NCBI GenBank assembly: GCA_963921195.1
Contig: OY992537.1
Coordinates: 82,101,287-82,165,286, forward strand
Reading direction: 5' to 3'
Length of the DNA stretch: 64,000 nt
Source: Pegoplata infirma
Lineage: Eukaryota; Arthropoda; Insecta; Diptera; Anthomyiidae
The notes beneath the pieces were generated by a model, which saw only the letters and a program-made list of their open reading frames with translations, made no database searches and was not told the origin of the DNA. A program made the position numbers and the translations under genes. Shown here in pieces: positions 21,430-32,235 of this stretch. Numbering within the stretch: the first letter of the stretch is position 1; each line of letters begins with the position of its first letter.

Positions 21430-21973
21430 CACTCAAAATAATTATTCTGTTAAAAACTCTCTAAAATGACTGTAATCTCAATTCGACAGATATTTGACAA
21501 AGTTATCTTACGAAATACAGATTTAAAAAAAAATACTTTGAATTTTCTTGTGACCGAAAAAAAAAACTTTTGTAAAATTGGAGTTACTCGTTAAAAACTC
21601 TTAATTTTCACAAAAATAAAAAATAAATTTACAATTTGGAAGCATTAAAGCGGGCAAATTTAACAAAATTTTAATTTTAATTAATTTAATTTTTTTAATT
21701 TTAATTAATATTTTTGAAGCAGAGAAGTTTTACTCGTAAAATGGATTTAACCACAACTTTGTAAATTTACAGAGTTTTTTTTTTGGCAAAATTCTTTTCG
21801 CTTTCATCAATATATTATAGATAATTCTGTAAATTTACAGTTTTTTTTATCGAAATCATTTTACAGAGTTTCTTCGTAAAATAACAAAAAATCTTGATGG
21901 TTGGAAATCTATGGTATTTTTTTCTGGCTCAGCAGTTTATCTCTGTAATTTAACAGAGTGATTATTTTGAGTG
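21430..21973. mobile_element. mariner-type MITE, CACTCAAAATAAT family
   Basis: TIRs of 25 bp with 2 mismatches, starting CACTCAAAATAAT, flanked by TA at 21428-21429 and 21974-21975. The interior repeats TGTAAATTTACA and CTCTGTAA/TTACAGAG motifs. It is 544 bp and non-coding. Confidence 0.8.
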
Positions 21974-22474
21974 TACGTTCCGTACAAATGTTTTATTATA
22001 TTAAGATAAAAGGGTGATTCTTGGCCAAACCGCAGAGAAAACTGTAATTTTCGGATTTGTCACCTCCGATTTTAATGAAATTTTTTAAAAATATTGTAAA
22101 TGGGTAGAGTTCATAAACTCATTACCTTACAGGCTCAAAAAATTTTTAGTTTTCGAAATATGGCATATTGAATATTGGCAAAAACGTCAAAATTTCAATA
22201 AAGTGCACATACAAAGTCGCCAATAACTTGAAAAATGTAAATTTACAATTTTCAAATAGGTATCATTTGAAAGGTTAAATCATAAGCTTTAAAATGGCAT
22301 GCATAATTTTTTTCACATGATAATGTTTTTACGCTGGTGTGTAATTTTAAAAAAGTTGCAGGACGCCACCTCAGTTTGACTATATAAGCTAACAATTAAC
22401 GAAAAAGAAAACAAGAATTACTATTTTCATTTTCTTAAAACCAAAAATTTTAATTTAATAACTTGAGTTTGTAA

Positions 22475-22978
22475 CACTGTTGCCAAGTTGGAGGTTTTCC
22501 CGCTAAATCTAGCGCTTTTTGGTTGGATTTAGCGGGGGAAAATTGGTTTCAGCGGGAACGGTGCATTAGCGGGAAAATCTAGCGCTTTTTGTTTGAATTT
22601 ATTGGGAAAAATTTAGAGTTTTTTTTCCAATTTTTCTTTTTTTTTTAATCGAAAACGCTAAGTTTGTCGAATTTTAGCGCTTTTTTTTTGTAACTTAGCG
22701 GGAGAATTTTATATTTTCCCGCTAAATTTTTTTCGGCGGTTTCTTGTCCGTTTTCAGTGAAAAGTCAATTTTCGTAGAAAAAATATTTTGGAGGTTTTTT
22801 TTTTTTAATTTTTCTTTTTTGTCAATCAAAAATGCCAAGTTTTTCGGTTTTCAGCGCTTTTTTTTCGTAATTTAGCGGGAGAATTTTAAATTTTCCCCGC
22901 TAAATTTATTTTTGGCGGTTTCTAGCGCTTTTTTTGTGAAATTTAGAGGTTTTTGCTTAAAAATAGTTGGCAACAGTG
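22475..22978. mobile_element. hAT-type MITE, CCCGCTAAAT family
   Basis: 12-bp perfect TIRs CACTGTTGCCAA / TTGGCAACAGTG, flanked by the perfect 8-bp duplication GTTTGTAA (22467-22474, 22979-22986). The interior repeats CCCGCTAAAT and TTTTAGCGC motifs from both sides. The homologous site in copy 1 of the host repeat (485-492) has a single, uninterrupted copy of the 8-mer. Confidence 0.92.
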
Positions 22979-23047
22979 GTTTGTAACTTGGATAATAATT
23001 CACCTCGTGGTGAATAAACCCTTTTTTTACAGGCTGCTGAATAAAAA

Positions 23048-23830
23048 GTAACATAATTATTTTTCAACAAAAAAAAATTTTTTTTCATCAAATTTTATTT
23101 TTTCATAATTTTTTTTTCGTCTATTTTTTTTTCATGAGTTTTTTCCATCAAATTTTTTTTTTTCATCAATTTTTTCTTTTCATCAAACTTTTTTTTTCAT
23201 AAATTTTTTTTTTTTCATAAATTTTTTTTTTACATCATACTTTATTTTCATAATTTTTTTTTATCAAATTTTTTTTTTCATCAATTTTTTTTCATCCATT
23301 TTTTTTTTTCATAAATTTTTTCATCAAATTTTTTTTTTTATAAATTTTTTTTTTTTTCATCAATTTTTTTTCCACCAAATTTTTTTGCCATACAATTTTT
23401 TTATTCATCAAACTTTTTTTTCACGATTTTTTTTTTTTTTTTCATCGAACTTTTTTTCATCATTTCTTTTTTTTTTATCAATTTTTTTTCATCAATTTCT
23501 TTTTAATCAATTTTTTTTCATCAAATTTTTTTTTCATCAATTTTTTTTTTCATCAAATTTTTTTTTTTCATCATTTTTTTTTTTTTTTCATTTATTTTTT
23601 TTTTTATCAAAATTTTTTTTTGTTAATTTTTTTTTTATCATATTTTTTTTCATTAATTTTTTTCATCAAATTTTTTTATCAAATTTTTTATTATCAATTT
23701 TTTTCTCACCAAAAATTTTTTTTTCATATTTTTTTTCAATTTTTTTTACATCAAAAAATTTTTCTTTTCATCAAAAACTTTTTTTATCAAAATTTTTCTT
23801 CACCAAAAATCTTGGGTTCATTAAATTTTT
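23048..23830 (-). repeat. TTTTTCATCAAA array (reverse of GATGAAAA)
   Basis: Irregular 12-18 bp units of poly-T with CATCAA. The junction with TTATTTTTCAACAAAA is shared with 36790 and, inverted, with 410. Confidence 0.75.
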
Positions 23831-23978
23831 TTAACATAATTTTGTTTTTCGTGAAAAAAAAATATTTTTTTTTACCAAAACTACCTTTTCTCCAAGTCTT
23901 AGCTTTTTGCATAAAAATTTTCCATTTGAATTCTGATTAATTTTTACTAAACAATAAAAATAGTTTTACTCGACCTTT

Positions 23979-24248
23979 AAAATATTATATTTTGAGGATG
24001 TTCTGGCTCGAGGTCAATATTTTCTTTACTAGTTAAAACGATGATATTCTCATAGCATGATTTTCAAGAAAATTATTTATTTGTTTTAAATTTATTTATG
24101 TTGGTCATTTTTGCAAGACTTAATCGACACGTGTTTCGGAATTTGTCAGATTCCATTGTCAAGATATTTAGCAAAAATTGAAACGATTTAATTAGTAAAG
24201 AAAATAATGACCTCGAGCCAGAATAAACATCTTCAAAATATAATTTTC
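23979..24248 (+). mobile_element. Foldback MITE, repeat G copy 1
   Basis: Inverted arms of about 65 bp (23979-24043 and 24184-24248) sharing TCTGGCTCGAGGTCA and TTTTCTTTACTA. The centre contains CGACACGTGTTTCGG. A minus-oriented copy lies at 46075-46257 and a partial one at about 47985-48060. Confidence 0.7.
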
Positions 24249-24278
24249 CATTTGTTTATCAAATGTACATAAAACAAG

Positions 24279-24470
24279 TGAGAGTGTTATATTCTTTGGT
24301 GCCGAATCTTTTATACTTTCCAAAATGTAAAAACACTTTTTTGCACTTATTTTTGCACTCACTTACGAAATGTACAGCTCTTTTGGTTTGTTAATGGGGC
24401 CCTCGACTGATATTTCAATTCATTTTGCATGGAATAGCAAAGTAATATAATATTGTTTTTTCTAAAAAAA
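24279..24470 (+). mobile_element. DINE-1/mini-me-like fragment
   Basis: The end AACAAGTGAGAGTGTTA plus a decayed hairpin TTTGGTGCCGAATC and TTTATACTTTCC, then directly the opposite end GGGGCCCTCGACTGATATTTC. The core between is deleted relative to the copy at 48174. Confidence 0.55.
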
Positions 24471-24622
24471 ACTTTGCTTTGGCAAGTACACCCAAATCCT
24501 CCGCAAAACATTATCATAATTTAATGTTTTGGGCAAGTGTACAAAATTCGCAGGCATTTTTGTAATGAAGGGTTCACGTGTTAAAATTGTCCGATTTGGC
24601 AAATAATTTACACATAGACCAA

Positions 24623-25333
24623 GGTTAGGTTAGGTTAGGTTGTAAGTGGCTGCTGACGTTTTACGTCAACACACGTAGACTCTGAGGTCCATTGTGATAC
24701 CACGGGATCGTAATAGGTTTCCCTACTAGTCCCTGTCGTTAAACCAGTTTGAGCTTCTTATGAAACTCCTTAGATGTTGAATTTTGACATCCGACAAATC
24801 AGAAAGATCGTACAGCTCCCTAGATCCCAGTGAAGCAAGTCGCTGACCAGAAAGTGCCGGGCAATGGCAAATAAAGTGTTCGATAGTTTCCAACTCCTCT
24901 TCATCCATGCAACTTCGGCAAAAGTCATTCGACGGCACATTTAACCGCTCTGCGTGCTTCCCTATAAGACAGTGTCCAGTAATTATAGAAACCACCGTCG
25001 AAATCTCTCCTCTTGGAAGCGATATCAGCTCACTTGTGCGCCCCTGATTAAGAGAAGGCCAAATCAGTCGTGTTGTCTCACACGTCCATCCATTTGCCCA
25101 TCTTTGATTAGTCTCCGTCGCTGAACAAAGCCGTAGGTTTTGCTTGCAAGTTTCTAGAGGCATACCAACACATTCCAATTCTGTTGGAACCTGTAAGGTA
25201 GTTCCTAGTCTTGCAAGCTCATCGGCTTTGCAATTCCCTGGAATGTCTCTGTGCCCTGGGACCCATATGAGTCGTATGTTAAACTGCTTGGCCATCTCAT
25301 TTAAAGACGTGCGGCAGTTAAGGGCAGATCTTG
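24623..25333 (-). mobile_element. LOA/I-type retrotransposon copy 2, 5'-truncated
   Basis: 711 bp, nearly identical to 15743-16453. It is flanked by the 8-bp duplication TAGACCAA (24615-24622 and 25334-25341) and ends on minus in CCTAACCTAACCTAACC, one repeat more than copy 1. The frame keeps the last ~200 residues of ORF2 (the second half of RNase H and the CCHC tail). The open frame runs on into flanking DNA, so its first ~31 residues are not element sequence. Confidence 0.92.
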
Positions 25334-25341
25334 TAGACCAA

Positions 25342-26019
25342 ATCGAACGACAATTTTCCAGGCAATCTACAAAAGTAGATTTTTGTAATAATATATAAAA
25401 TTTAAAAAAAAAGTGTAAAAAACGCATTTTTTGCTTTTTTTTTATATATTTCGGAACACAATAATGATGTCACAGATAGAAATAATTTGTGGATATGTAT
25501 AATTAAAAGTAACATCTCAGCTAAAATCCTTTCAAGTCAAAACTAAAAAAAAAACTAAAATTTAAAAAATTGGGATCCAACGGCCCTAATTTTTTTTTTT
25601 CAAAGCCAATTTTGAAGCGGAAGGGTTTATCCCACCAAAATTAAACTTTTACGTCCAAATTCATAAAAAATATAAGCGTTTAATAAGAGGTTTATTAATC
25701 GAATTTTCATACAAAATTTTCTTTATAAACTTTTTATAAGCCTTTTGTAATTTTTATGAAATTGAAGGTTAGTCGTTAATAAACTAATTAAGTAAAATAA
25801 TAATTAAAAAATAAAAAATCGAACAAAAATGTTGGTTTGTATGGGGAATTTTTTTTTGCTAAACCTTAACCCCCCCCCCCCCCCCCCAAGGCACGGGATA
25901 ATTTTGTCCGATTTGGCTAAAAATTTTAACATAGAGTTTTTAGACTAAAACAAACCCTAATTTGCCAATCGATTGACGAAATTCGAAAAAAGTCGTTATT
26001 CGCGCCACCCTAATTTATA
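25342..26019. other. No gene recognised; poly-C tract
   Basis: AT-rich sequence with an uninterrupted run of 18 C at 25870-25887. Confidence 0.45.
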
Positions 26020-27145
26020 GACCAATTCAAAAATTTAAAAGTGTCTGAGTTACACATGGTTTATTGAGAAAAAAGGTTTTTTGACAATGACTTTAAAATT
26101 TAAGGGTGTCTGGCAAGTTTGGTGGTCATTTTTGTGATCTTTTCAACAAGACCTACAACCTACACTGATAGAAAACGCTTCATATCACTAATGAATGGAA
26201 TTCATTAACGTTGTTTCGTAACAACAATGAAATATTTCATATGCTGAATGAAATTTCATACATATTGTGCAAGATTTTTCATTAATTTAGATTCATTAGA
26301 TTTCGTAGTTTCATTAAAAAATTTCATTAAGTTTTGTTTACAAAATTTGCTTATTTTTGACAATTGTCGTGTAGCGTCTGTTTAGCTTGTTAGTTTACGC
26401 GAGCAAAAAACAGCTGATCAGAACGTGATTTTTTTTTTAAATTTTTATACGAAATTTAAAATGAAATGTTGTTGATTCATTATGATTATTTATGAAATAA
26501 ATGTTATAGTAAAATTTTGTGTGAGAAAACTGAGTGAAATCTATAGATAAAATAAAAAAATTTGTGAAAGTGTTTTATTAACTTGGTTATTTTGTGATTT
26601 TTTCAGACTTTTTTTTTGAAATTTGAAATAAAAAGTAAATTATTAATTTAATATTTACTAAATTCGTGCTGTTTTATATTGGTTCGTGGTTTTAATTATG
26701 TATTACAATTTAAGGTTGGAGTAAAATTTTGTGCGAAAAAATTAAATGAAAACCATTTTTATTATTTTTAATTCTATAAAAAGATTTTTACAATTTCATA
26801 CATACATTTAATTTTAAAAATAAAACTAGTATTTATTCAATGAAAATATTTCATAAGAACTAAGTACTTTTTTTCATTTCATGTACAACCCACCCTCAAC
26901 TCAATGAAAAATTTTCATAAAATACAATTTGTATTTTGTATGAACAATTTTCATTAATTTAATGAAACTTGTTCTTGCAATACAATTTTATGATACCTAT
27001 TTCATTAATTTCAATGTAACCCTACATAGGTTCCTTTTTAACGCAATTTTTCATAATATTAATGTAGATTTTCATTATTGTCATGTACAAATTTCTATCA
27101 GTGTACACTAGCTTATTTAAAAGGTATATTCGATTTTTTTGAAGC
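26020..27145. mobile_element. Arm fragment of the palindromic element, split by a MITE
   Basis: 26020-26162 (GACCAATTCA, GGGTGTCTGGCAAGTT, GATCTTTTCAACAAGACCTA) and 27106-27145 (GGTATATTCGATTTT, GCACAGTG) together match the right arm 9476-9733. A MITE lies between them. Confidence 0.7.
26163..27103. mobile_element. mariner-type MITE, CACTGATAGAAA family
   Basis: Termini CACTGATAGAAA / TTTCTATCAGTG are flanked by TA (26161-26162, 27104-27105). The interior is rich in TTCATTAATGAAA-type motifs in both orientations. 941 bp, non-coding. The host arm at 9670-9700 provides the empty site. Confidence 0.8.
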
Positions 27146-27176
27146 ACAGTGTTATTATTTCTCCAAAATAAATAAT

Positions 27177-27215
27177 GTGGACACAAGCCGAAATAAATAA
27201 AACTTCAGTTATAAA
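27177..27215 (+). repeat. Short shared block CCGAAATAAATAAAACTTCA
   Basis: GTGGACACAAG then CCGAAATAAATAAAACTTCAGTTATA is repeated at 54325-54370 (TGGACTCAAA then CCGAAATAAATAAAAACTTC). It looks like the 3' end of an unnamed retroelement. Confidence 0.45.
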
Positions 27216-27896
27216 ATAAAAAAGTCCAACATTATATAAAATAGGAATAGCAAGCGCTCTTTGATTCTTGACTACCTTCTAAATGCTGTTTCCAGCTCAA
27301 AAATATTTCTACTAGGAAGTTACATCAATTTAAAAATGTTTTCTTTTTTTTCGAAACACAAATTATTGCAATTGAATATGTTTCATTTGTTCCTGTTGAC
27401 AGACTTTGCAATGTAGAAAATTTGAAATATGAAATGATCTTAAAAGCCCAACAAAACTAAAACTCCTTTTTCACAACACAATATGTATAAAATATAAGAA
27501 ACAAGAACAAAGTGTCTTACTGAACATGCAATTTAGCAATAACTTTTCATCAGACAACAAAGACGGAAATGTAAAAACACTTAAATAAATAGACAAAAAT
27601 AATTTAAACCAACTTATACACAAACAGATATGGAATACATTCAAGTACTAGTTACTACAATATAAGCTCTTGTGGGCATAAACTTAACAAGAGTGACAAC
27701 ACTAACATACACTGTAAATGACAATGGAAGGTCCCCAAGGCTTAAGACATGAATTGTAATGAAATCAAGGATATGTAAAAGTTTAAACACTAAATATGAA
27801 GCAGATAACCCGTAACTGGAGGGTTTGCTAAAACGGGGTCTTAGCAGCTCTTGAAAAATTTCAAAACTGTTCCTAGATATTTTTTTTGAATACAAA
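27216..27896. other. No gene recognised
   Basis: A minus-strand frame (27641-28102) spans unique sequence and the MITE at 27897. I judge it a chance frame and see no domain in it. Confidence 0.4.
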
Positions 27897-28654
27897 CCCA
27901 GCAGAAATAAATCGAGATTTTGGCGACACAGCATCTGTTTATAGCATACCGTAGCGCATCCAAAGAGCGCTCTTAGGGATGCAGTAAAAGGAAGGGGAAA
28001 AAATTTTATTTTTTTTTTAAGATTTTTTATATAAAACTTATAATGTGTAATTATTTTTTGATAAAATTTCACGCTTGCTTTCCTTTTTAATATTTTTAAC
28101 ACTTTTTGAATAAAAAAACATGAGTTTTAGACAAAGACACATGATTTGACTGCATCATTATTGCGCATTAATCAGCGCTGCAAAGAGCGCTTCAATCATA
28201 GCATCTTTGACCGCTGTTCCCAATAAAAATCCCATAAAAAATGTGAAAATGAAAATTTCCGATATTTTTTTGATGTTCACTTCCGATTTTTTTTTTTTCA
28301 TTTTGTTTCACATAAATAAAGTTTTGTAAAGTAAAACGAATGAATTTTTTTGTTATATTTTTTTAAATTTTAGTTATTTGATTTCAACTTTGAATTTACA
28401 GCATCTTTATTCTGCTTAAATCAGCTCTACAAAGATACATGAATTCACTGCATCTTTAATCTGCTTAAATCAGCTCTCTAAAGACACGTGATTTCAGTGT
28501 ATCTAAAGAGCGCTGTTTCTGTGTATCCAACTAGCGCTCTAAAGTGGGACATCGCCTTAGGGAATCATGCATGAATTCAGCGCAATTGGATGCGCTCCTT
28601 TACTCAAGTTCCCCTTCCAAAAGCTGCTGAACGTTCAGCAAAATTTCTGCTGGG
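27897..28654. mobile_element. MITE C copy 1 (CCCAGCAGAAAT ends)
   Basis: 12-bp TIRs CCCAGCAGAAAT / ATTTCTGCTGGG. The flanking 8-mers AATACAAA and AATATACA agree at 6 of 8. The interior repeats AAAGAGCGCT and GCGCTCTAAAG. The superfamily is not assigned. This copy is uninterrupted at the site where Helitron 2 entered copy 2. Confidence 0.7.
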
Positions 28655-28689
28655 AATATACAAGTTACTCATTATATGGATTTCACAAT

Positions 28690-29040
28690 GCGTTCCCTTT
28701 ATTAAATACGCAGTACAACACCAAAAAAAGTTATGGGGTTCCGACGATTGATTCTGTTAGAGAATACCAACAAAAAATATACGTGTGCCGGCGTTTTGCT
28801 CGATCACATCATAATTTTTTTTAAAGATGGTTGGAACTGTTCTTGCAACATATCGGTATATAAAACTAAGTTTTCTTTACATCTGAGGTGTATGGTATGT
28901 TCAGGAACTTTGTAGAAAATACTATGGCAAATATTTTTGTGGCACATATTAACCCTTTAACTCCCTATCATAACGGTATTTTTTGCTCTATTCTGACAAA
29001 TCGTAAAAAAACACTTCGAAGGAGGGGAAGGACGGGGATG
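28690..29040 (+). repeat. Dispersed repeat D, copy 2
   Basis: Matches 10690-10960 and continues with GGCAAATATTTTTGTGG, CATATTAACCCTTTAACTCC and CATAACGGT, shared with 34230-34310. The TTAACCCTTTAACTCC block resembles a piggyBac left end, but no partner is seen. Helitron 1 begins at its right edge. Confidence 0.6.
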
Positions 29041-30163
29041 AATCTTCTATATATATAAAAATGGATGTGTGTATGTATGTGGGTATGTATGTATGTATGT
29101 TCCGTATGGACTCGAAAACGGCTGGACCGATCTTGATGAAATTTTCAGGGAATATTCAGAATAGTCCAGGGAGTAACACTGTGAGGTCAGATTCTTGCTT
29201 TTCTGCCTGTGGGCGGAGGGGCGTGGCAAAATCGAATTTTCACATTGCACCACTAATGACATTTTTATATAAAAAAACCGGATGGGCCGATTTTGATGAA
29301 ATTTAAACCAAAGATAGTACTAACTAAGTACTACCTATGTGCCAATTTAGAGGGATATTGGGGCATTAAATGCCACGCCTCTTTGTATTGAATTGAAAAT
29401 ATTTCTGTATGATTTGTAATAATGCAAAAACGGCTTTATGTTCCTTATGGATGCGAAAACGGCTGGACCGATCTTGATGAAATCATCAGGGAATACTAAT
29501 ATTAATAGCCTGGGGAGTTACACTGTGCGGTCAGATTTTTGTTTCTCTGTCTGTTGGCGGAGGGGCGTGGCAAACTCGAATTTTTACATTGCACCACTAT
29601 TGACATCTGTAAATAAAAAGGAATAAACCGCTTTTGATGAAATTTAAACCAAAGATAGTACTAATCGGGTACTATTTATGTGCCAAATAAAAACGTTATC
29701 GTACAAAGGGGCGTGGCATTTACGCCCCTTTGTATTGAATTTGAAATATGTCTGCATGCTTTGGAATATTGCAAAAACGGCTGATACGATTTTAATTAAA
29801 TTTGTAGCACTGATAGCACCAACGGAGTGCGGAAATATAGGCCATTTTACACTACGATCAAAATTACGCCAAAACAGTTGAGTCGATTCTCTTGGCGTTT
29901 TTAATCTATATAGTGCTAATCAATTGCATACATATGCCATATAAGATCCCAGCAAAATAAAATAGAGATTTTGGCGACACAGCATCTTTTTATACCGTAC
30001 CGAAGCGCATCCAAAGAGCGCTCTTGAGGATGCAGTAAAAGTAAGGGGAAAAAATTAAAATTTTTTGTTAAGATTTTTATATAAAACTCAAAATATAAAA
30101 TGATATTTTGATAAAATTTCATACATGTTTTCCTTTATATCTATATATATAAAAGAGTAATGT

Positions 30164-30222
30164 GACTGACTGACTGACTGACTGACTGACTGACTGACTG
30201 ACTGACTGACTGACTGACTGAC
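30164..30222 (+). repeat. (GACT)n microsatellite
   Basis: About 14-15 perfect GACT units directly after the Helitron 2 5' end. The position is typical of insect Helitrons with a microsatellite near the start. Confidence 0.95.
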
Positions 30223-30239
30223 ATACTCATTCATCATCG

Positions 30240-31135
30240 CCCAGCCCAAACCGCTGAAGCTAGAGACTTGAAATTTGGACTGTAGGTCCACCTCCCGGAA
30301 TATAGATCCACTAAGGCTGGATTTTGGCCAATGTTGATTCTAATGGGGTAAAAAGGGTAAAAAACTGTACTTTTGGTTCTTTTTTTATCTCCTGAAATAA
30401 TGGTCATAGAGACTTGAAATTTGGACTGTATGTTCACCTCCCGAAATATAGATCCACTAAGGCCGGATTTTTGCCAATGTTGATTCAAAGGGGACAAAAA
30501 GGGTAAAAAACTGTACTTTTGGTACTTTTTATATCTCCTGAAATAATGGTCACAGAGACTTGAAATTTGGACTGTATGTTCAACTCCCGGAATATAGATC
30601 CAGTAAGGCCGGATTTTTGCCAATGTTGATTCTAAGGGGGTAAAAAGGGTAAAAAACTGCACTTTTGGTACTTTTTATATCTCCTGAAATAATGGTCACA
30701 GAAACTTGAAATTTGGACTGTATGTTCATCTCCCGAAATATAGATCCAGTAAGGCTCGATTTTTGCCAATGATGATTCTAAGGGGTAAAAAGGGTAAAAA
30801 AATGTACCTTTGGTACCTTTTATATTTCCTTAAATAATGGTCCTAGACACTTGAAATTTTGAATGTAGGTTTAGCTCCCGGAATATAAATATATTAAGGC
30901 TGGATTTTGCCAATGTTGATTCTAAGGGGTAAAAAGGTTAAAAAACTGTACTTTTGGTACCTTTTATATTTTCTTAAATATTGGTCCTAGAAACCTAAAA
31001 TTTGCACTGTAGGTTCACCTCCCGGAAAAAAATATTCACCAAGGCTGGGTTTTTGCCAATGTTGACTCTACGGGGGTAAAATGGAAAAAAGTGTACTTTT
31101 GGTACTTTATTTAATTTACTGAAATAATGGTACTT
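30240..31135 (+). repeat. 146-bp tandem repeat in Helitron 2
   Basis: Six units. The landmark GACTTGAAATTTGGACTGTA or its variants starts at 30265, 30411, 30557, 30703, 30848 and 30992, so the period is 146 decaying to 144. Each unit also has CTCCCGGAATATAGATCCA, TTTTTGCCAATGTTGATTCT and ACTTTTGGTACTTTTTATAT. Degenerate units resume at 32255-32590. Confidence 0.93.
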
Positions 31136-32235
31136 TTTATAAAGAGTACCTTTTATAAAAAGTACATTTTATAAAAAGTACTTTTTATAAAGAGTACCTT
31201 TTATAAAAAGTACATTTTATAAAAAGTACCTTTCATAAAAAGTACCTTTTATAAAAAGTACCTTTCATAAAAAGTACCTTTTATAAAAAGTACCTTTTAT
31301 AAAAAGTTCCTTTTATAAAAAGTACCTTTTATAAAAAGTACCTTTTATAAAAAGTACCTTTTATAAAAAGTACCTTTTATAAAAAGTACCTTTTATAAAA
31401 AGTACCTTTTATAAAAAGTACCTTTTATAAAAAGTACCTTTTATAAAAAGTACCTTTTATAAAAAGTACCTTTTATAAAAAGTACCTTTTATAAAAAGTA
31501 CCTTTTATAAAAAGTACCTTTTATAAAAAGTACCTTTTATAAAAAGTACCTTTTATAAAAAGTACCTTTTATAAAAAGTACCTTTTATAAAAAGTACCTT
31601 TTATAAAAAGTACCTTTTATAAAAAGTACCTTTTATAAAAAGTACCTTTTATAAAAAGTACATTTTATAAAAAGTACCTTTTATAAAAAGTACCTTTTAT
31701 AAAAAGTACCTTTTATAAAAAGTACCTTTTATAAAAAGTACCTTTTATAAAAAGTACCTTTTATAAAAAGTACCTTTTATAAAAAGTACCTTTTATAAAA
31801 AGTACCTTTTATAAAAAGTACCTTTTATAAAAAGTACCTATTATAAAAAGTACCTTTTATAAAAAGTACCTTTTATAAAAAGTACCTTTTATAAAAAGTA
31901 CCTTTTATAAAAAGTACCTTTTATAAAAAGTACCTTTTATAAAAAGTACCTTTTATAAAAAGTACCTTTTATAAAAAGTACCTTTTATAAAAAGTACCTT
32001 TTATAAAAAGTACCTTTTATAAAAAGTACCTTTAAAAAAAGTACCTTTTACAAAAAGTACCTTTTATAAAAAGTACCATTTATAAAAAGTACTTTTTATA
32101 AAAAGTACCTTTTATAAAAAGTACCCTTTATAAAAAGTACCCTTTATAAAAAGTACCTTTTATAAAAAGTACCTATTATAAAAAGTACCTTTTGTAAAAA
32201 GTACCTTCTATAAAAAGTACGTTTTGTTAAAAGTA
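31136..32235 (+). repeat. 16-bp satellite array (ATAAAAAGTACCTTTT)n
   Basis: About 68 units with very low divergence in the middle and more variants at both edges (GAGTACC, GTACATT, CTTTCAT, GTTAAAAG). The unit contains GTAC and is nearly self-complementary. It lies where the 146-bp monomer has GGTACTTTTTAT, from which it probably arose. Confidence 0.95.

Larger units (their letters stand above)
22020..23850 (-). repeat. Dispersed element copy 2 (inverted relative to copy 1)
   Basis: The reverse complement aligns with 1-650 and 1885-2070, including TGCAGGACGCCACCTCAGTTT at about 22357 and the polypyrimidine TTTTTTTCATC array at 23050-23830. It is interrupted by a 504-bp hAT MITE (22475-22978), for which copy 1 is the empty site. 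A ~149-codon frame on plus in the array is low-complexity Phe-rich and not a gene. Confidence 0.7.

Noticed and set aside
23385..23940. 149- and 106-codon Phe-rich frames
   Set aside because: Read-through of the TTTTTCATCAAA array; composition explained by the repeat.
27641..28102. 153-codon minus-strand frame
   Set aside because: Crosses the MITE C boundary; no domain and no continuity in copy 2.
30088..30662. Minus-strand frames with Ser-Val-Ser-Gln repeats
   Set aside because: Translation of (GACT)n and the 146-bp satellite.
31136..32235. CRISPR-like or LTR array
   Set aside because: The units are contiguous 16-mers without spacers; a simple satellite.
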